64,000 bases of DNA from JAEUIG01 sp046349775 (GCA_046349775.1 JAXMBS010000021.1:12066-76065), one strand, 5' to 3'; positions 30,682 through 37,741 are shown, numbered from the stretch's first letter. Notes: generated from the letters alone by a model not told the origin. Program-made: numbers and translations.

Positions 30682-31475
30682 TCACCACGCCGTCCAGCCA
30701 CCGTCGACGAGCAGGTTCTGACCCGTAATGTAGCTGCCGGCGTCGCTGGCCAGGAGGATCAGCGCTCCCTTCAGCTCATGCGGCACACCCATACGTTTCA
30801 TCGGGTTCTTTTTGTTGAGTCGTTCGACCACGCCTGCGGAGCGGCAGCGCTGGGGAACGGGCCCGGGCTGAGGCAATTGACGCGGATATTGTCTTTAGCC
30901 CAGTACGCAGCGAGGTGCCGCGTCATATGAATGATGCCCCCTTTGAGCGTGTGATAGTGCACAGGACTGGCGTTACAGATCCCTTCGTACGCATCGGGAT
31001 ACGAGCCGACGACGCCGTACATCGACCCAATATTGACGATGCTGCCGCCGCCTTTGCGCCCAACGATATGCTCGCGCAGTCGCCGCGCCAGCAGGAAATA
31101 GCCGGTGGCATTGGCGAGCTGCTGATTGAACTCCTCACCGGTGACGCCGGTCCAGTCATTTTTGCTGGCGGCGTGGCCGTTGTTGACGAGGATGTCGAGT
31201 CGGCCGCGGTGCGCAACGGCCGCGTCGAAGCCGGAGGTGATCGTCGCTTCATCCAGCTGATTGATCACGACGCCCGCGTGCTTTGCTCCGCCCGGGGACG
31301 GGAGCGCGGCGGCGGCCTTATTCGCCTTTTCCTGATCGCGGCTCGAGACGACGACCGTGGCGCCGGCTTCGGCCAGGGCATTGGCGAACGCCGAGCCGAG
31401 ATAGCCGGAGCCGCCGGACAGGAGTGCCACGCGGCCGGTCAAGTCGAAAAGCTGCTGAATGGTCGGTTCGGGCAT
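30682..31475 (-). CDS. SDR-family oxidoreductase, frameshifted near the C-terminus
   Basis: Classical short-chain dehydrogenase/reductase, about 264 residues. The nucleotide-binding motif is LLSGGSGYLGSAFANALAEAG, the structural NNGH motif follows LDILV, and the catalytic region is GSMYGVVGSYPDAYE with YHTLKGG (YxxxK). The sequence changes frame at about 30835 between SPGPFPSAAAPQA and VERLNKKNPMKRMGVPHELKG. It then ends properly in DAGSYITGQNLLVDGGWTAW, the conserved SDR tail. One missing base restores the frame. The substrate is unknown. Confidence 0.85.
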
Positions 31476-31514
31476 AGCGGCTTGGGTTGTCGGTTCTCGG
31501 TCGTCGGTTTTCGG

Positions 31515-31660
31515 ATGGGTTTATCGTTGATCGTTTATGGTTGATCGACAAAAAACCGTCGTTGATGGGCTTCCGGCATGCCGGCCCGTTTCGGAATTGA
31601 TATTCGGATTCTCGTTCGTGTCGATCAACCATCAACCATAAACGATCAACGCTGTTCACC
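31515..31660. repeat. GTTGATCGTTGATGG interspersed repeat, inverted pair
   Basis: Words such as TTTATCGTTGATC, TTTATGGTTGATCGAC and their complements CGATCAACCATCAACC and ATAAACGATCAAC form an inverted pair around 31515-31565 and 31618-31652. The same family recurs at 33160-33205, 33405-33432 and 34862-34912. It fills the spacer between the SDR and the first M50 protease. Confidence 0.6.
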
Positions 31661-32351
31661 ACGCGCGGCGTTGCTGAATCTCCTGGTAATTCTGCATTGC
31701 GAGCATCAGGAACATGAGGCCGCCGAATGTGCTCCGCAGGTACAGCAAACCCGCGCCGAGCAGCGCAGCCACAACAACGCTGATCCAGAGCGCGGCGAAG
31801 ATACCGCGCTGCGGGCTGGCGGCGACGCACACTTCGCGACAGATCTGCCCGCCATCCAGCGGCAGCACCGGCATGATATTCAGGATTGTCCAGGCGAAGT
31901 TGATCTCGATCAGCATATACAGCGCGGAGACCCACAGCGCGGAGGCATTCTGCATTTGCGGGCCGGTTCCGAACACGGCATAAGCTACGAATGCTGCAAT
32001 CCCGAGTGCGAAGCCGAACGCCGGACCGGCGGCCGTGACCAGGATCGCTTTCGGCGTCGTATAGCCGTGAGTCGGCTGATACAGCGTGACGCCGCCGAAC
32101 TGATACAGCAGGATGCTGGGTGGATAGCCGAACAGTGCCGCAAAGCAGGCGTGTCCCAGCTCGTGCACCAGAATCGACAGGAACATCACGCCCAGCCAGA
32201 TCAGCAGCAGCAGCGGACCCTGGTCGGGATCGCGGACCCAGTCAAATCCCAGCAGCACGCCGGCCAGCCAGAACCACGGGATCACGCGGACGGGGATGCC
32301 GAACAGCGAAAACGCGAGGTCGTAGCGAGTAGGTTGGATCGGGCCGAACAT
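31656..32351 (-). CDS. site-2 protease family (M50) membrane metalloprotease, copy 1
   Basis: Intramembrane zinc metalloprotease of the S2P/SpoIVFB type, 231 residues and about six membrane helices. The zinc motif is HELGH in SILVHELGHACFAALFGYP, and the third ligand region is IMPVLPLDGGQI (NxxPxxPLDGG). I start at the ATG at 32351 (MFGPIQPTRYDLAFSLFG); upstream codons to 32519 overlap the neighbouring gene and are not homologous. It is a tandem paralogue of the next gene. Such small stand-alone S2Ps have unknown substrates. Confidence 0.88.
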   Translation of the reverse strand: MFGPIQPTRYDLAFSLFGIPVRVIPWFWLAGVLLGFDWVRDPDQGPLLLLIWLGVMFLSILVHELGHACFAALFGYPPSILLYQFGGVTLYQPTHGYTTPKAILVTAAGPAFGFALGIAAFVAYAVFGTGPQMQNASALWVSALYMLIEINFAWTILNIMPVLPLDGGQICREVCVAASPQRGIFAALWISVVVAALLGAGLLYLRSTFGGLMFLMLAMQNYQEIQQRRAW

Positions 32352-32400
32352 CAGGCGGAACCTCTGGCGACAGCACGACTGTATCGCCGGAACACCTCGC

Positions 32401-33093
32401 TCACCACGCTCGGCGTTGCTGGAGTTCCCGGTAGTTCTGCACGGCCAGCAGAATGAAGAACAGGCCGTTGTATCGCTGACCGTCAACCAGGAACCAGGCG
32501 CCGACGCACCCGGCCACAATGATGCTGATCCATTGCGTAACCGTCATTCCGCGATATGGGGATGCGGACAGGCAGACCTCGCGGGTTATCTGGCCGCCGT
32601 CCAGCGGCAGGACCGGCAATAAATTCACGAGGCCCCAGGCGATGTTCACCCAGAACAACTGGGCAAGTGCAAACCGGCCAACGTACGACACGTTCTCCGG
32701 GGGAACCAATTGACTCAGGCCATACACAGCACCGCCGAGAACGAAGCCGAATGCGGGACCGGCAAAGGAGATCAAGATCGCTTTCGGTGTCGTGTAACCG
32801 TAGGCAGGTTCGTAGAACGCCAGACCGCCAAAGTGATACAGCACAATGCTCGGCGGATAGCCGAACAGATTCGCGATGGTCGCGTGTCCCAGCTCGTGAA
32901 CCAGGATCGAAACGAACAGGACACCCAGCCACATCAACAGGAGCAGCAGACCGTTTTCGCGATTTTGCAGCAGATCGAAACCGAGCATGACCCCAGTCAG
33001 CCAGAACCAGGGCGTGACGCGAACCGGAAAGCCAAACAACGTGAACTGCAGGTCGTACTGCGTTGCCTGAACCGGACCGAACGGGCCTTGCAT
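32401..33093 (-). CDS. site-2 protease family (M50) membrane metalloprotease, copy 2
   Basis: 230 residues, collinear with copy 1 over its whole length: MQGPFGPVQATQYDLQFTLF, VSILVHELGHATIANLFGYP, YGYTTPKAILISFAGPAFGF, NLLPVLPLDGGQI and a shared QNYRELQQRRAW end. Zinc ligands are HELGH and the Asp of LPLDGG. It lies 50 bp upstream of copy 1 on the same strand, so the pair is a tandem duplication and probably one transcript. Its start is about 125 bp from the retron promoter, facing away from it. Confidence 0.88.
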   Translation of the reverse strand: MQGPFGPVQATQYDLQFTLFGFPVRVTPWFWLTGVMLGFDLLQNRENGLLLLLMWLGVLFVSILVHELGHATIANLFGYPPSIVLYHFGGLAFYEPAYGYTTPKAILISFAGPAFGFVLGGAVYGLSQLVPPENVSYVGRFALAQLFWVNIAWGLVNLLPVLPLDGGQITREVCLSASPYRGMTVTQWISIIVAGCVGAWFLVDGQRYNGLFFILLAVQNYRELQQRRAW

Positions 33094-33159
33094 CGAAACG
33101 GGACCTCCTGTGGCTGGTAGCGACTGTACGCCGCATCGAACGGAAGCGAAAGGAACGCG

Positions 33160-33205
33160 GTTGATCGTTGATGGCTTATGGTTTAGCGATCAACCATAAA
33201 CCAGC
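33160..33205. repeat. GTTGATCGTTGATGG interspersed repeat
   Basis: Contains GGTTGATCGTTGATGG and the opposed CGATCAACCATAAACC, able to fold on itself. It lies between the start of M50 copy 2 and the retron promoter. Confidence 0.55.
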
Positions 33206-33218
33206 CGCTGAGCTCGCG

Positions 33219-33247
33219 TTGACGCCTCCCGCCCCCGTGCCCATAAT
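33219..33247 (+). promoter_or_regulatory. retron promoter
   Basis: -35 TTGACG (33219-33224), 17-bp spacer, -10 CATAAT (33242-33247): five of six consensus positions in each hexamer at optimal spacing. The expected start point, 7-8 bp downstream of the -10, coincides with the first base of the a1 arm of the retron RNA (33255). Confidence 0.75.
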
Positions 33248-33254
33248 CCGCCGC

Positions 33255-33403
33255 GTGGCTCGCCGGTCGCATAAGCTCTCAGGTCTGTGGGGTTACCCCA
33301 CGGCAGACACGTTGTTATTCACTCGACTGTGAGGAGTCGAGCGATGGGACTCTCCATCGCTCAACTCCTCGCCACAGGATGCGTTGTGCGGCCCGCGAGC
33401 CAC
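33255..33403 (+). ncRNA. retron msr-msd non-coding RNA
   Basis: Template and primer RNA for msDNA synthesis by the downstream reverse transcriptase. Arm a1 (33255-33274) pairs with a2 (33384-33403): nine perfect pairs (GTGGCTCGC/GCGAGCCAC), one C-C mismatch, then ten pairs including two G-U. The a1 arm ends in ATAA and is followed at once by GC, so G33275 lies in the AGC context expected for the branching guanosine, exactly as after the a1 arm of retron Ec86. The msr hairpin is 33283-33308 (GTCTG/CAGAC plus TGGGG/CCCCA, loop TTA, CGG bulge). The msd hairpin is 33327-33347 with 33354-33377, about 20 pairs with one mismatch and a 3-nt bulge, loop GACTCT. Predicted msDNA is about 65-75 nt. Confidence 0.88.
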
Positions 33404-33404
33404 T

Positions 33405-33432
33405 TCATGGTTGATCGTTGATGGTTGATCGA
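33405..33432. repeat. GTTGATCGTTGATGG interspersed repeat
   Basis: Direct ATGGTTGATCGTTG / ATGGTTGATCGAC repeat immediately after the a2 arm of the retron RNA. A related copy lies just after the reverse transcriptase stop, so members of this family bracket the gene. Confidence 0.55.
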
Positions 33433-33440
33433 CAAAGGAG

Positions 33441-33519
33441 AAATCCGAAATTCGAAGCACGAAATTCGAAAAGCATCGCGAACCTATTTTTCGGATTTCG
33501 ACATTCGGATTTCGAATTT
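33441..33519. repeat. AT-rich inverted repeat between retron RNA and reverse transcriptase
   Basis: Arms 33441-33472 and 33487-33519, built from ATTCGAA and AATCCGAA words, are inverted copies with a 14-nt loop. The same words occur at 58025-58060. In RNA the arms would form a long hairpin in the 155-nt spacer before the reverse transcriptase start. Confidence 0.6.
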
Positions 33520-33558
33520 CCCCATTCGCCAGTCACAACCTGCGAATAGGAGCGGCGC

Positions 33559-34860
33559 ATGGGGTTGTTTGACTGGCTCAAGGGGCTCGTGGGAGGTGGC
33601 CCGCCTCGAGACTCGGGTGACAGCTCACCTGAGCAGACGCTGGCTCAGGCGGCGGAGAAGCTTGGTATCGATCGCCGCGATCGTGCGCCGACGCTCAAGA
33701 AGCTGCGCTATCGCTCGGCACTGGTGCATACGCCGGGCAAGCAAACCGCGGCCGGGCGCAAGCGTCCGTATATCGGTGCGCCGCGCGACGTGCGAGTCGG
33801 CACTTGGCTCGACTTCAGCACCGACGCCGATCCGCGCTGGCTGGATTACTACGGCCTGCCGCTGCTGAAAACGCCGGACGATCTCGCCGCCTGGCTGGGA
33901 ATTCCGTTCGGCAAGCTCGCGTGGCTGTCGTGCCGCTGGAAGCATGGATTCCGTCCCGCAACTGTTGATGCGGCTCACTATCACTTTCGCTGGGTCCAGA
34001 AACGATCCGGCGGTCTGCGGCTGATTGAAGCGCCCAAGGTCCAACTCAAGGCGGTGCAGTTACAGATTCTGCGCGGGATTCTGGATCACGTGCCCGTTCA
34101 TCCGCAGGCGCATGGATTCTGCCACGGCCGTTCGACGCTCACGAATGCCGAGCCGCACGTGGGTCGGCGCATCGTGCTGAAGCTCGACTTGGAGAACTTC
34201 TACCCCAACGTTCGATACAGCCGGGTTGTCGCGATTTTTCGCGGCCTCGGCTTCAGCAGGGATGTCGCCCTGTGGCTGTCGAGGTTGACGACGTCAGCCG
34301 TGCCGTGGAATGCGGATTCAAAGCTCCAGCATCCGCTGCACCTGGCGGCATTGGGATGCTTTCAGCGGCATCTGCCGCAGGGGGCGCCGACGTCGCCGGC
34401 GCTCGCCAATTTATCGGCCTATGCGCTGGATGTGCGGATGGCGGGCCTGGCGCGCAAATTCAGTGCGAACTATACGCGGTATGCCGACGATCTCACATTT
34501 TCCGGCGCGCGGCGGTTCGCCGGCGCACTGCGGGATTTCATACCGCTCGCGCGTCAGATCGTGCGGGACGAGCGCTTCCGGCTGAACCGGAGCAAGGGCC
34601 GAGTCCTGCGCAACAACCAGCGTCAGACCGTGACCGGCGTCGTCGTGAACTCGAAGCCCAACGTCCGCCGCGACGAGTACGATTGCCTCAAGGCGACGCT
34701 GCACAACTGCCTCAAACTGGGACCAGCGGGCCAGAACCGCGACAGGCATCCACGGTTTGCCGAACATCTGCGGGGGCGGATTGCCTACGTGACGCAGCTC
34801 AACGCGGTGCGCGGTGCAAAGCTGCTGGCGATGTACGAGCGGATCGACTGGCAGCGGTAA
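33559..34860 (+). CDS. retron reverse transcriptase
   Basis: 433-residue retron-type reverse transcriptase that would use the upstream RNA as primer and template to make msDNA. Residues 1-100 are an extension with a basic middle (GKQTAAGRKRPYIGAPRD). The RT core follows: HYHFRWVQKRSGGLRLIEAP (about 140-159), the retron NAxxH box TNAEPHVG (196-200), motif A LKLDLENFYPNV (D210), motif B LPQGAPTSPALAN (272-284), motif C YTRYADDLTFSG (YADD 308-311), and the retron VTG box TVTGVVVNSK (358-360). The C-terminus (LRGRIAYVTQLN) is the thumb. A TAGGAG ribosome-binding site sits six bases before the ATG. The extension and lack of a fused domain resemble myxobacterial Mx162/Sa163-type retrons. No toxin or effector is fused or obviously adjacent. 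Confidence 0.93.
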   Translation: MGLFDWLKGLVGGGPPRDSGDSSPEQTLAQAAEKLGIDRRDRAPTLKKLRYRSALVHTPGKQTAAGRKRPYIGAPRDVRVGTWLDFSTDADPRWLDYYGLPLLKTPDDLAAWLGIPFGKLAWLSCRWKHGFRPATVDAAHYHFRWVQKRSGGLRLIEAPKVQLKAVQLQILRGILDHVPVHPQAHGFCHGRSTLTNAEPHVGRRIVLKLDLENFYPNVRYSRVVAIFRGLGFSRDVALWLSRLTTSAVPWNADSKLQHPLHLAALGCFQRHLPQGAPTSPALANLSAYALDVRMAGLARKFSANYTRYADDLTFSGARRFAGALRDFIPLARQIVRDERFRLNRSKGRVLRNNQRQTVTGVVVNSKPNVRRDEYDCLKATLHNCLKLGPAGQNRDRHPRFAEHLRGRIAYVTQLNAVRGAKLLAMYERIDWQR

Positions 34861-34861
34861 T

Positions 34862-34912
34862 GGGTTTATCGTTGATGGTCGATCGATGATCCATAAACGG
34901 TCAACCAACAAC
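34862..34912. repeat. GTTGATCGTTGATGG interspersed repeat
   Basis: Contains GGGTTTATCGTTGATGG and the opposed CCATAAACGGTCAACC. It begins directly after the reverse transcriptase stop codon. Confidence 0.55.
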
Positions 34913-34995
34913 CATCCCGGCGCGAACTCCGGCGAACGCCGTGTGTCCGCAGTCGCTGACTGCTGAGGACTGTTCGCTGATCGCTATCACCCGCC

Positions 34996-35853
34996 ATGCG
35001 CGTCGTCATTGATTCCTCACCCGCTGAGTGGTTGTCGCACGCGGCTCCGCTACTGACGCGCGCCGAGGCGGAGAACAACCTGCTGCTCGGCCTGGCAGCA
35101 CAGGCTGCGGCGGATACCAGCGGCAGCGACTGGGAAATGCACTTGCTGCGGACCGTTGATGGCGAAGCCACTGTCGGGGCCGCAATGGCCACGCGACTGA
35201 ATCTGATCCTGAGCCGGCAATCGGAGGTGGGCTTGTCGCTGATCGCCGACGAGCTCGTGCGGCAGGGGGTATCGCCCCCCGGAGCGGTCGGGCCGGATCA
35301 AATTCCCGCGACGTTCGTGCGGCTGTGGACGCAGCGGACCGGCGCCACCGCGACATTGCGGCAGGATCAACGAATACACGAGTGTCACCGGGTGGTTGAG
35401 TTACCGCGCGCGGCGGGCCGGTATCGCCAGGCCGCAGCGGCGGACGTACCGGTGCTGGCGGACTGGTGGGTGGCGTTCCACATCGACGTCGGAGCTGCAC
35501 GGATGGACGACGATCCGGCGGCTGCGGTGGGCCGGCTGATCAGCCGCCAGGATCTGTTCGTCTGGGAGGATGCCGGCCGGATCGTGTCGTGCGCGGCGAC
35601 GATGCGGCGGACTCCCCACGGGGCCGTGGTGGCGTTCGTGTACACTCCGCCGGTATCGCGCGGCCGCGGATACGCGACGTCCTGCGTGGCGGATCTGACC
35701 CGCGCAAACCTGGCTGCCGGCGCCGACTTCTGCTGCCTGTATACCGACCTGGCGAATCCGATCTCCAACTCGATCTATGCACGGATCGGTTATGTGCCGG
35801 TCTGTGATTCGCAATGGTGGGCTGCCTCCCAAGAAGTTGAAGCCCTATTCTGA
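34996..35853 (+). CDS. GNAT-family acetyltransferase (two-domain type)
   Basis: 285 residues. The N-terminal half (SPAEWLSHAAPLLTRAEAEN to about 135) resembles the degenerate GNAT-like domain found in many such proteins. The C-terminal half is a standard acetyl-CoA-binding GNAT: LFVWEDAGRIVSCAATMR, VAFVYTPPVSRGRGYATSCV (pyrophosphate loop RGRGYA) and LYTDLANPISNSIYARIGYV. The substrate is unknown. It begins 135 bp downstream of the retron reverse transcriptase on the same strand, but a repeat element separates them. I regard it as an ordinary metabolic acetyltransferase rather than a retron effector, without being able to exclude the latter. Confidence 0.85.
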   Translation: MRVVIDSSPAEWLSHAAPLLTRAEAENNLLLGLAAQAAADTSGSDWEMHLLRTVDGEATVGAAMATRLNLILSRQSEVGLSLIADELVRQGVSPPGAVGPDQIPATFVRLWTQRTGATATLRQDQRIHECHRVVELPRAAGRYRQAAAADVPVLADWWVAFHIDVGAARMDDDPAAAVGRLISRQDLFVWEDAGRIVSCAATMRRTPHGAVVAFVYTPPVSRGRGYATSCVADLTRANLAAGADFCCLYTDLANPISNSIYARIGYVPVCDSQWWAASQEVEALF

Positions 35854-35886
35854 CGGCTGAACGCTGACCGCTCAAAAAACGCCGAA

Positions 35887-35915
35887 TTGACGAGCGAACC
35901 GATTCGGATTAGAGT
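35887..35915 (+). promoter_or_regulatory. promoter of the leu attenuator/leuA transcript
   Basis: -35 TTGACG (35887-35892), 17-bp spacer, -10 TAGAGT (35910-35915). The predicted start is about 35922, some 24 nt before the leader-peptide ATG. Same -35 hexamer and spacing as the retron promoter. Confidence 0.65.
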
Positions 35916-35945
35916 TGTCGGAGACGGTTGTCCGAAAGAAAGACC

Positions 35946-36008
35946 ATGCATCCGTTCCTCCTCGACCTCGGCCTGCTGCTTACCCTGCCTCCCCAAGGGA
36001 GGTCTTAG
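35946..36008 (+). CDS. leucine-rich leader peptide of leuA
   Basis: A 20-residue open frame, MHPFLLDLGLLLTLPPQGRS, ends in TAG at 36006. Seven residues are Leu, six of them within eight codons (LLDLGLLL). Its size, Leu run, position behind a promoter and ahead of a terminator and leuA are those of a leucine attenuation peptide (leuL-type). The stop codon lies inside the segment that forms the antiterminator (35997-36009). A ribosome finishing the peptide would therefore mask that segment, whereas one stalled at the Leu run would leave it free. The upstream sequence GAAAGAAAG is a weak ribosome-binding site. Confidence 0.8.
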   Translation: MHPFLLDLGLLLTLPPQGRS

Positions 36009-36055
36009 GCCGTTGTCCGTCTGACCGCTGCAGACATCAGCCCTGAGACTCTCCC
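35988..36055 (+). promoter_or_regulatory. leucine attenuator: protector and antiterminator pairings
   Basis: Segment 1 (CCTCCC, 35988-35993) pairs with GGGAGG (35997-36002), the 1:2 protector. Segment 2 (GGGAGGTCTTAGG, 35997-36009) can instead pair with segment 3 (36042-36055, CCTGAGAC-TCTCCC): 13 pairs with two G-U and one bulge, the antiterminator. Segment 3 also forms the 5' arm of the terminator at 36038-36070. The three structures are mutually exclusive. A further small hairpin GTCTG/CAGAC (36019-36035) lies between segments 2 and 3. Confidence 0.75.
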
Positions 36056-36078
36056 GGAGTCTCGGGGCTGTTTTTGTT
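36038..36078 (+). terminator. intrinsic terminator of the leu attenuator
   Basis: A 14-bp stem (CAGCCCTGAGACTC with GAGTCTCGGGGCTG, one G-U) with a 5-nt loop TCCCG is followed at once by TTTTTGTT. It stands between the leader peptide and leuA, the position expected for regulated termination. Confidence 0.88.
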
Positions 36079-36081
36079 GGG

Positions 36082-36158
36082 GTTGTCGGTTATCGGTCGT
36101 CAGTTTTCGGTTTGCCCCTTGCCCCTTAGCCCTCGCCCCACTTTCAACTCTCAACTCG
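36082..36158. repeat. left arms of nested inverted repeats flanking leuA
   Basis: Two blocks lie between the attenuator and the leuA start: a GTCGGTTATCGGTCGTCAG block (36082-36110) and a CCTTGCCCCTTAGCCCTCGC block running to 36158. Both recur inverted, in the correct nested order, after leuA at 37742-37866. Confidence 0.65.
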
Positions 36159-36160
36159 CC

Positions 36161-37732
36161 ATGTCTGACACGATCACGATCTTTGATACCACGTTGCGGG
36201 ACGGCGAGCAGTCGCCCGGGTGCAGCATGTCCGTGGACGAGAAGCTGGAGGTCGCGAAGGCGCTCGTCGAGCTGGGGGTCGATGTCATCGAAGCCGGGTT
36301 TCCGATTGCCTCGCCGGGGGACTTCGAAGCCGTCCAGAAGATCGCGCGGACGTTCGGGAGCCAGTCGTGCATCTGCGGACTGGCGCGTTGTCGGCCGGAA
36401 GATATCGACCGGGCCTGGGATGCGCTCAAGGATGCGCAGAACGTGCGGATTCATGTGTTTCTGGCGACGAGCGCGATCCATCGCGAGTTCAAGCTGAAGA
36501 TGGCGAAGCAGGAGATCGTTCGCCGGGCGGTCGAAATGGTGCAGCATACGTGCGATCGGATGTCGCAGCGCAGTGACATCAAGACGCCGAATGTCGAATT
36601 CAGCCCGGAAGACGCGGCGCGGACCGAACCGGACTTTCTGTGTGAAGTGGTCGAGAAGGCCATTTCCGCCGGCGCAACAACGGTCAACATCCCGGACACG
36701 GTCGGTTACGCCACGCCGAGCCACTATTACAACGTCATCAAGCATTTGAAGGATCACGTGCCCAACATCGGCCAGGCGGTGATCAGCGTGCATTGTCACA
36801 ACGACCTGGGTCTGGCTGTCGCCAACAGCCTGGCGGGTGTCGAGGCCGGGGCGCGGCAGGTGGAGTGCACGATCAACGGCCTCGGCGAACGGGCCGGCAA
36901 TGCGGCGCTGGAAGAGATCGTGATGGCGCTGCGGACCCGGAACGATTACTACAGCATCAGCTCGCGGATCAACACACAGAAGCTGTTTCCGACGAGCCGG
37001 CTGGTGTCCGGTATCACCGGCATGAAGGTGCAGCGGAATAAGGCGATCGTCGGTCAGAACGCGTTCGCCCACGAGGCGGGCATCCATCAGCACGGCATGC
37101 TGCAGGACCGGTCGACGTACGAGATCATGCGGCCGGAGGACGTCGGGTTCGTCGGCACGAATCTGGTGCTGGGCAAGCACAGCGGACGGCACGCGTTTCG
37201 CGACCGCGTGCAATCGCTGGGCTACACGCTGGACGAAGAGACGTTCCAGAAGGTGTTCGATGACTTCATCGTGCTGGCGGACAAGAAGAAGGACATCTAC
37301 GACGCGGATATCTTGGCGCTGATCGAGACCCGTTCATTCCAGGTGCCGGAGCGCTGGAAGCTCAATTCGTTCCACGTTTTCGGCGGGACGGGGACGATTC
37401 CGACCGCCACGCTGGTGCTGATCAATGACGACGGCAGCAAGGTGCAGGACGCGTCGACCGGTGACGGACCTGTGGATGCCGTCTTCAAGTGCCTGGAGCG
37501 GATCACCGGCGTAAAGGCGAAACTGGACAACTACAGCGTACGGAGCGTATCGAGCGGCCAGGACGCGCAGGGGGAGGTGAGCGTCGAGATCGAGGCCGGC
37601 GGGCTGACCTATCACGGGAAGGGCGTGAGCACAGACATCATCGAAGCGAGTGCGCGGGCTTATCTGCAGGCGCTCAACAAAGCGGCGGCGCATTCCGGTG
37701 GGCGGTCGTTGCATCCGCAGCACGGAGTGTGA
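36161..37732 (+). CDS. leuA: 2-isopropylmalate synthase
   Basis: First committed enzyme of leucine synthesis: condenses 2-oxoisovalerate with acetyl-CoA. 523 residues. The HMGL-like TIM barrel shows IFDTTLRDGEQSPGCSMS (metal and substrate binding), VNIPDTVGYATPSHYYNVI, SVHCHNDLGLAVANSLAG (HxH metal ligands) and GLGERAGNAALEE. The C-terminal allosteric dimerisation domain (about 385-515) is complete, so Leu feedback inhibition is expected. I chose the ATG at 36161 (MSDTITIFDTTLRDGEQ). A longer reading from 36074 starts inside the terminator T-run and repeat. Expression is probably controlled by the attenuator upstream. Confidence 0.96.
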   Translation: MSDTITIFDTTLRDGEQSPGCSMSVDEKLEVAKALVELGVDVIEAGFPIASPGDFEAVQKIARTFGSQSCICGLARCRPEDIDRAWDALKDAQNVRIHVFLATSAIHREFKLKMAKQEIVRRAVEMVQHTCDRMSQRSDIKTPNVEFSPEDAARTEPDFLCEVVEKAISAGATTVNIPDTVGYATPSHYYNVIKHLKDHVPNIGQAVISVHCHNDLGLAVANSLAGVEAGARQVECTINGLGERAGNAALEEIVMALRTRNDYYSISSRINTQKLFPTSRLVSGITGMKVQRNKAIVGQNAFAHEAGIHQHGMLQDRSTYEIMRPEDVGFVGTNLVLGKHSGRHAFRDRVQSLGYTLDEETFQKVFDDFIVLADKKKDIYDADILALIETRSFQVPERWKLNSFHVFGGTGTIPTATLVLINDDGSKVQDASTGDGPVDAVFKCLERITGVKAKLDNYSVRSVSSGQDAQGEVSVEIEAGGLTYHGKGVSTDIIEASARAYLQALNKAAAHSGGRSLHPQHGV

Positions 37733-37741
37733 GACGAGCGA

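Noticed and set aside
34996..35853. GNAT protein as the retron effector
   Set aside because: It is separated from the RT by a repeat and 135 bp, and is an ordinary two-domain acetyltransferase by motif. Kept only as an open possibility within the retron neighbour finding.
36074..36160. Upstream start for leuA adding 29 residues
   Set aside because: It would begin in the terminator T-run and translate an inverted repeat. LeuA proteins start a few residues before IFDTTLRDGEQ.
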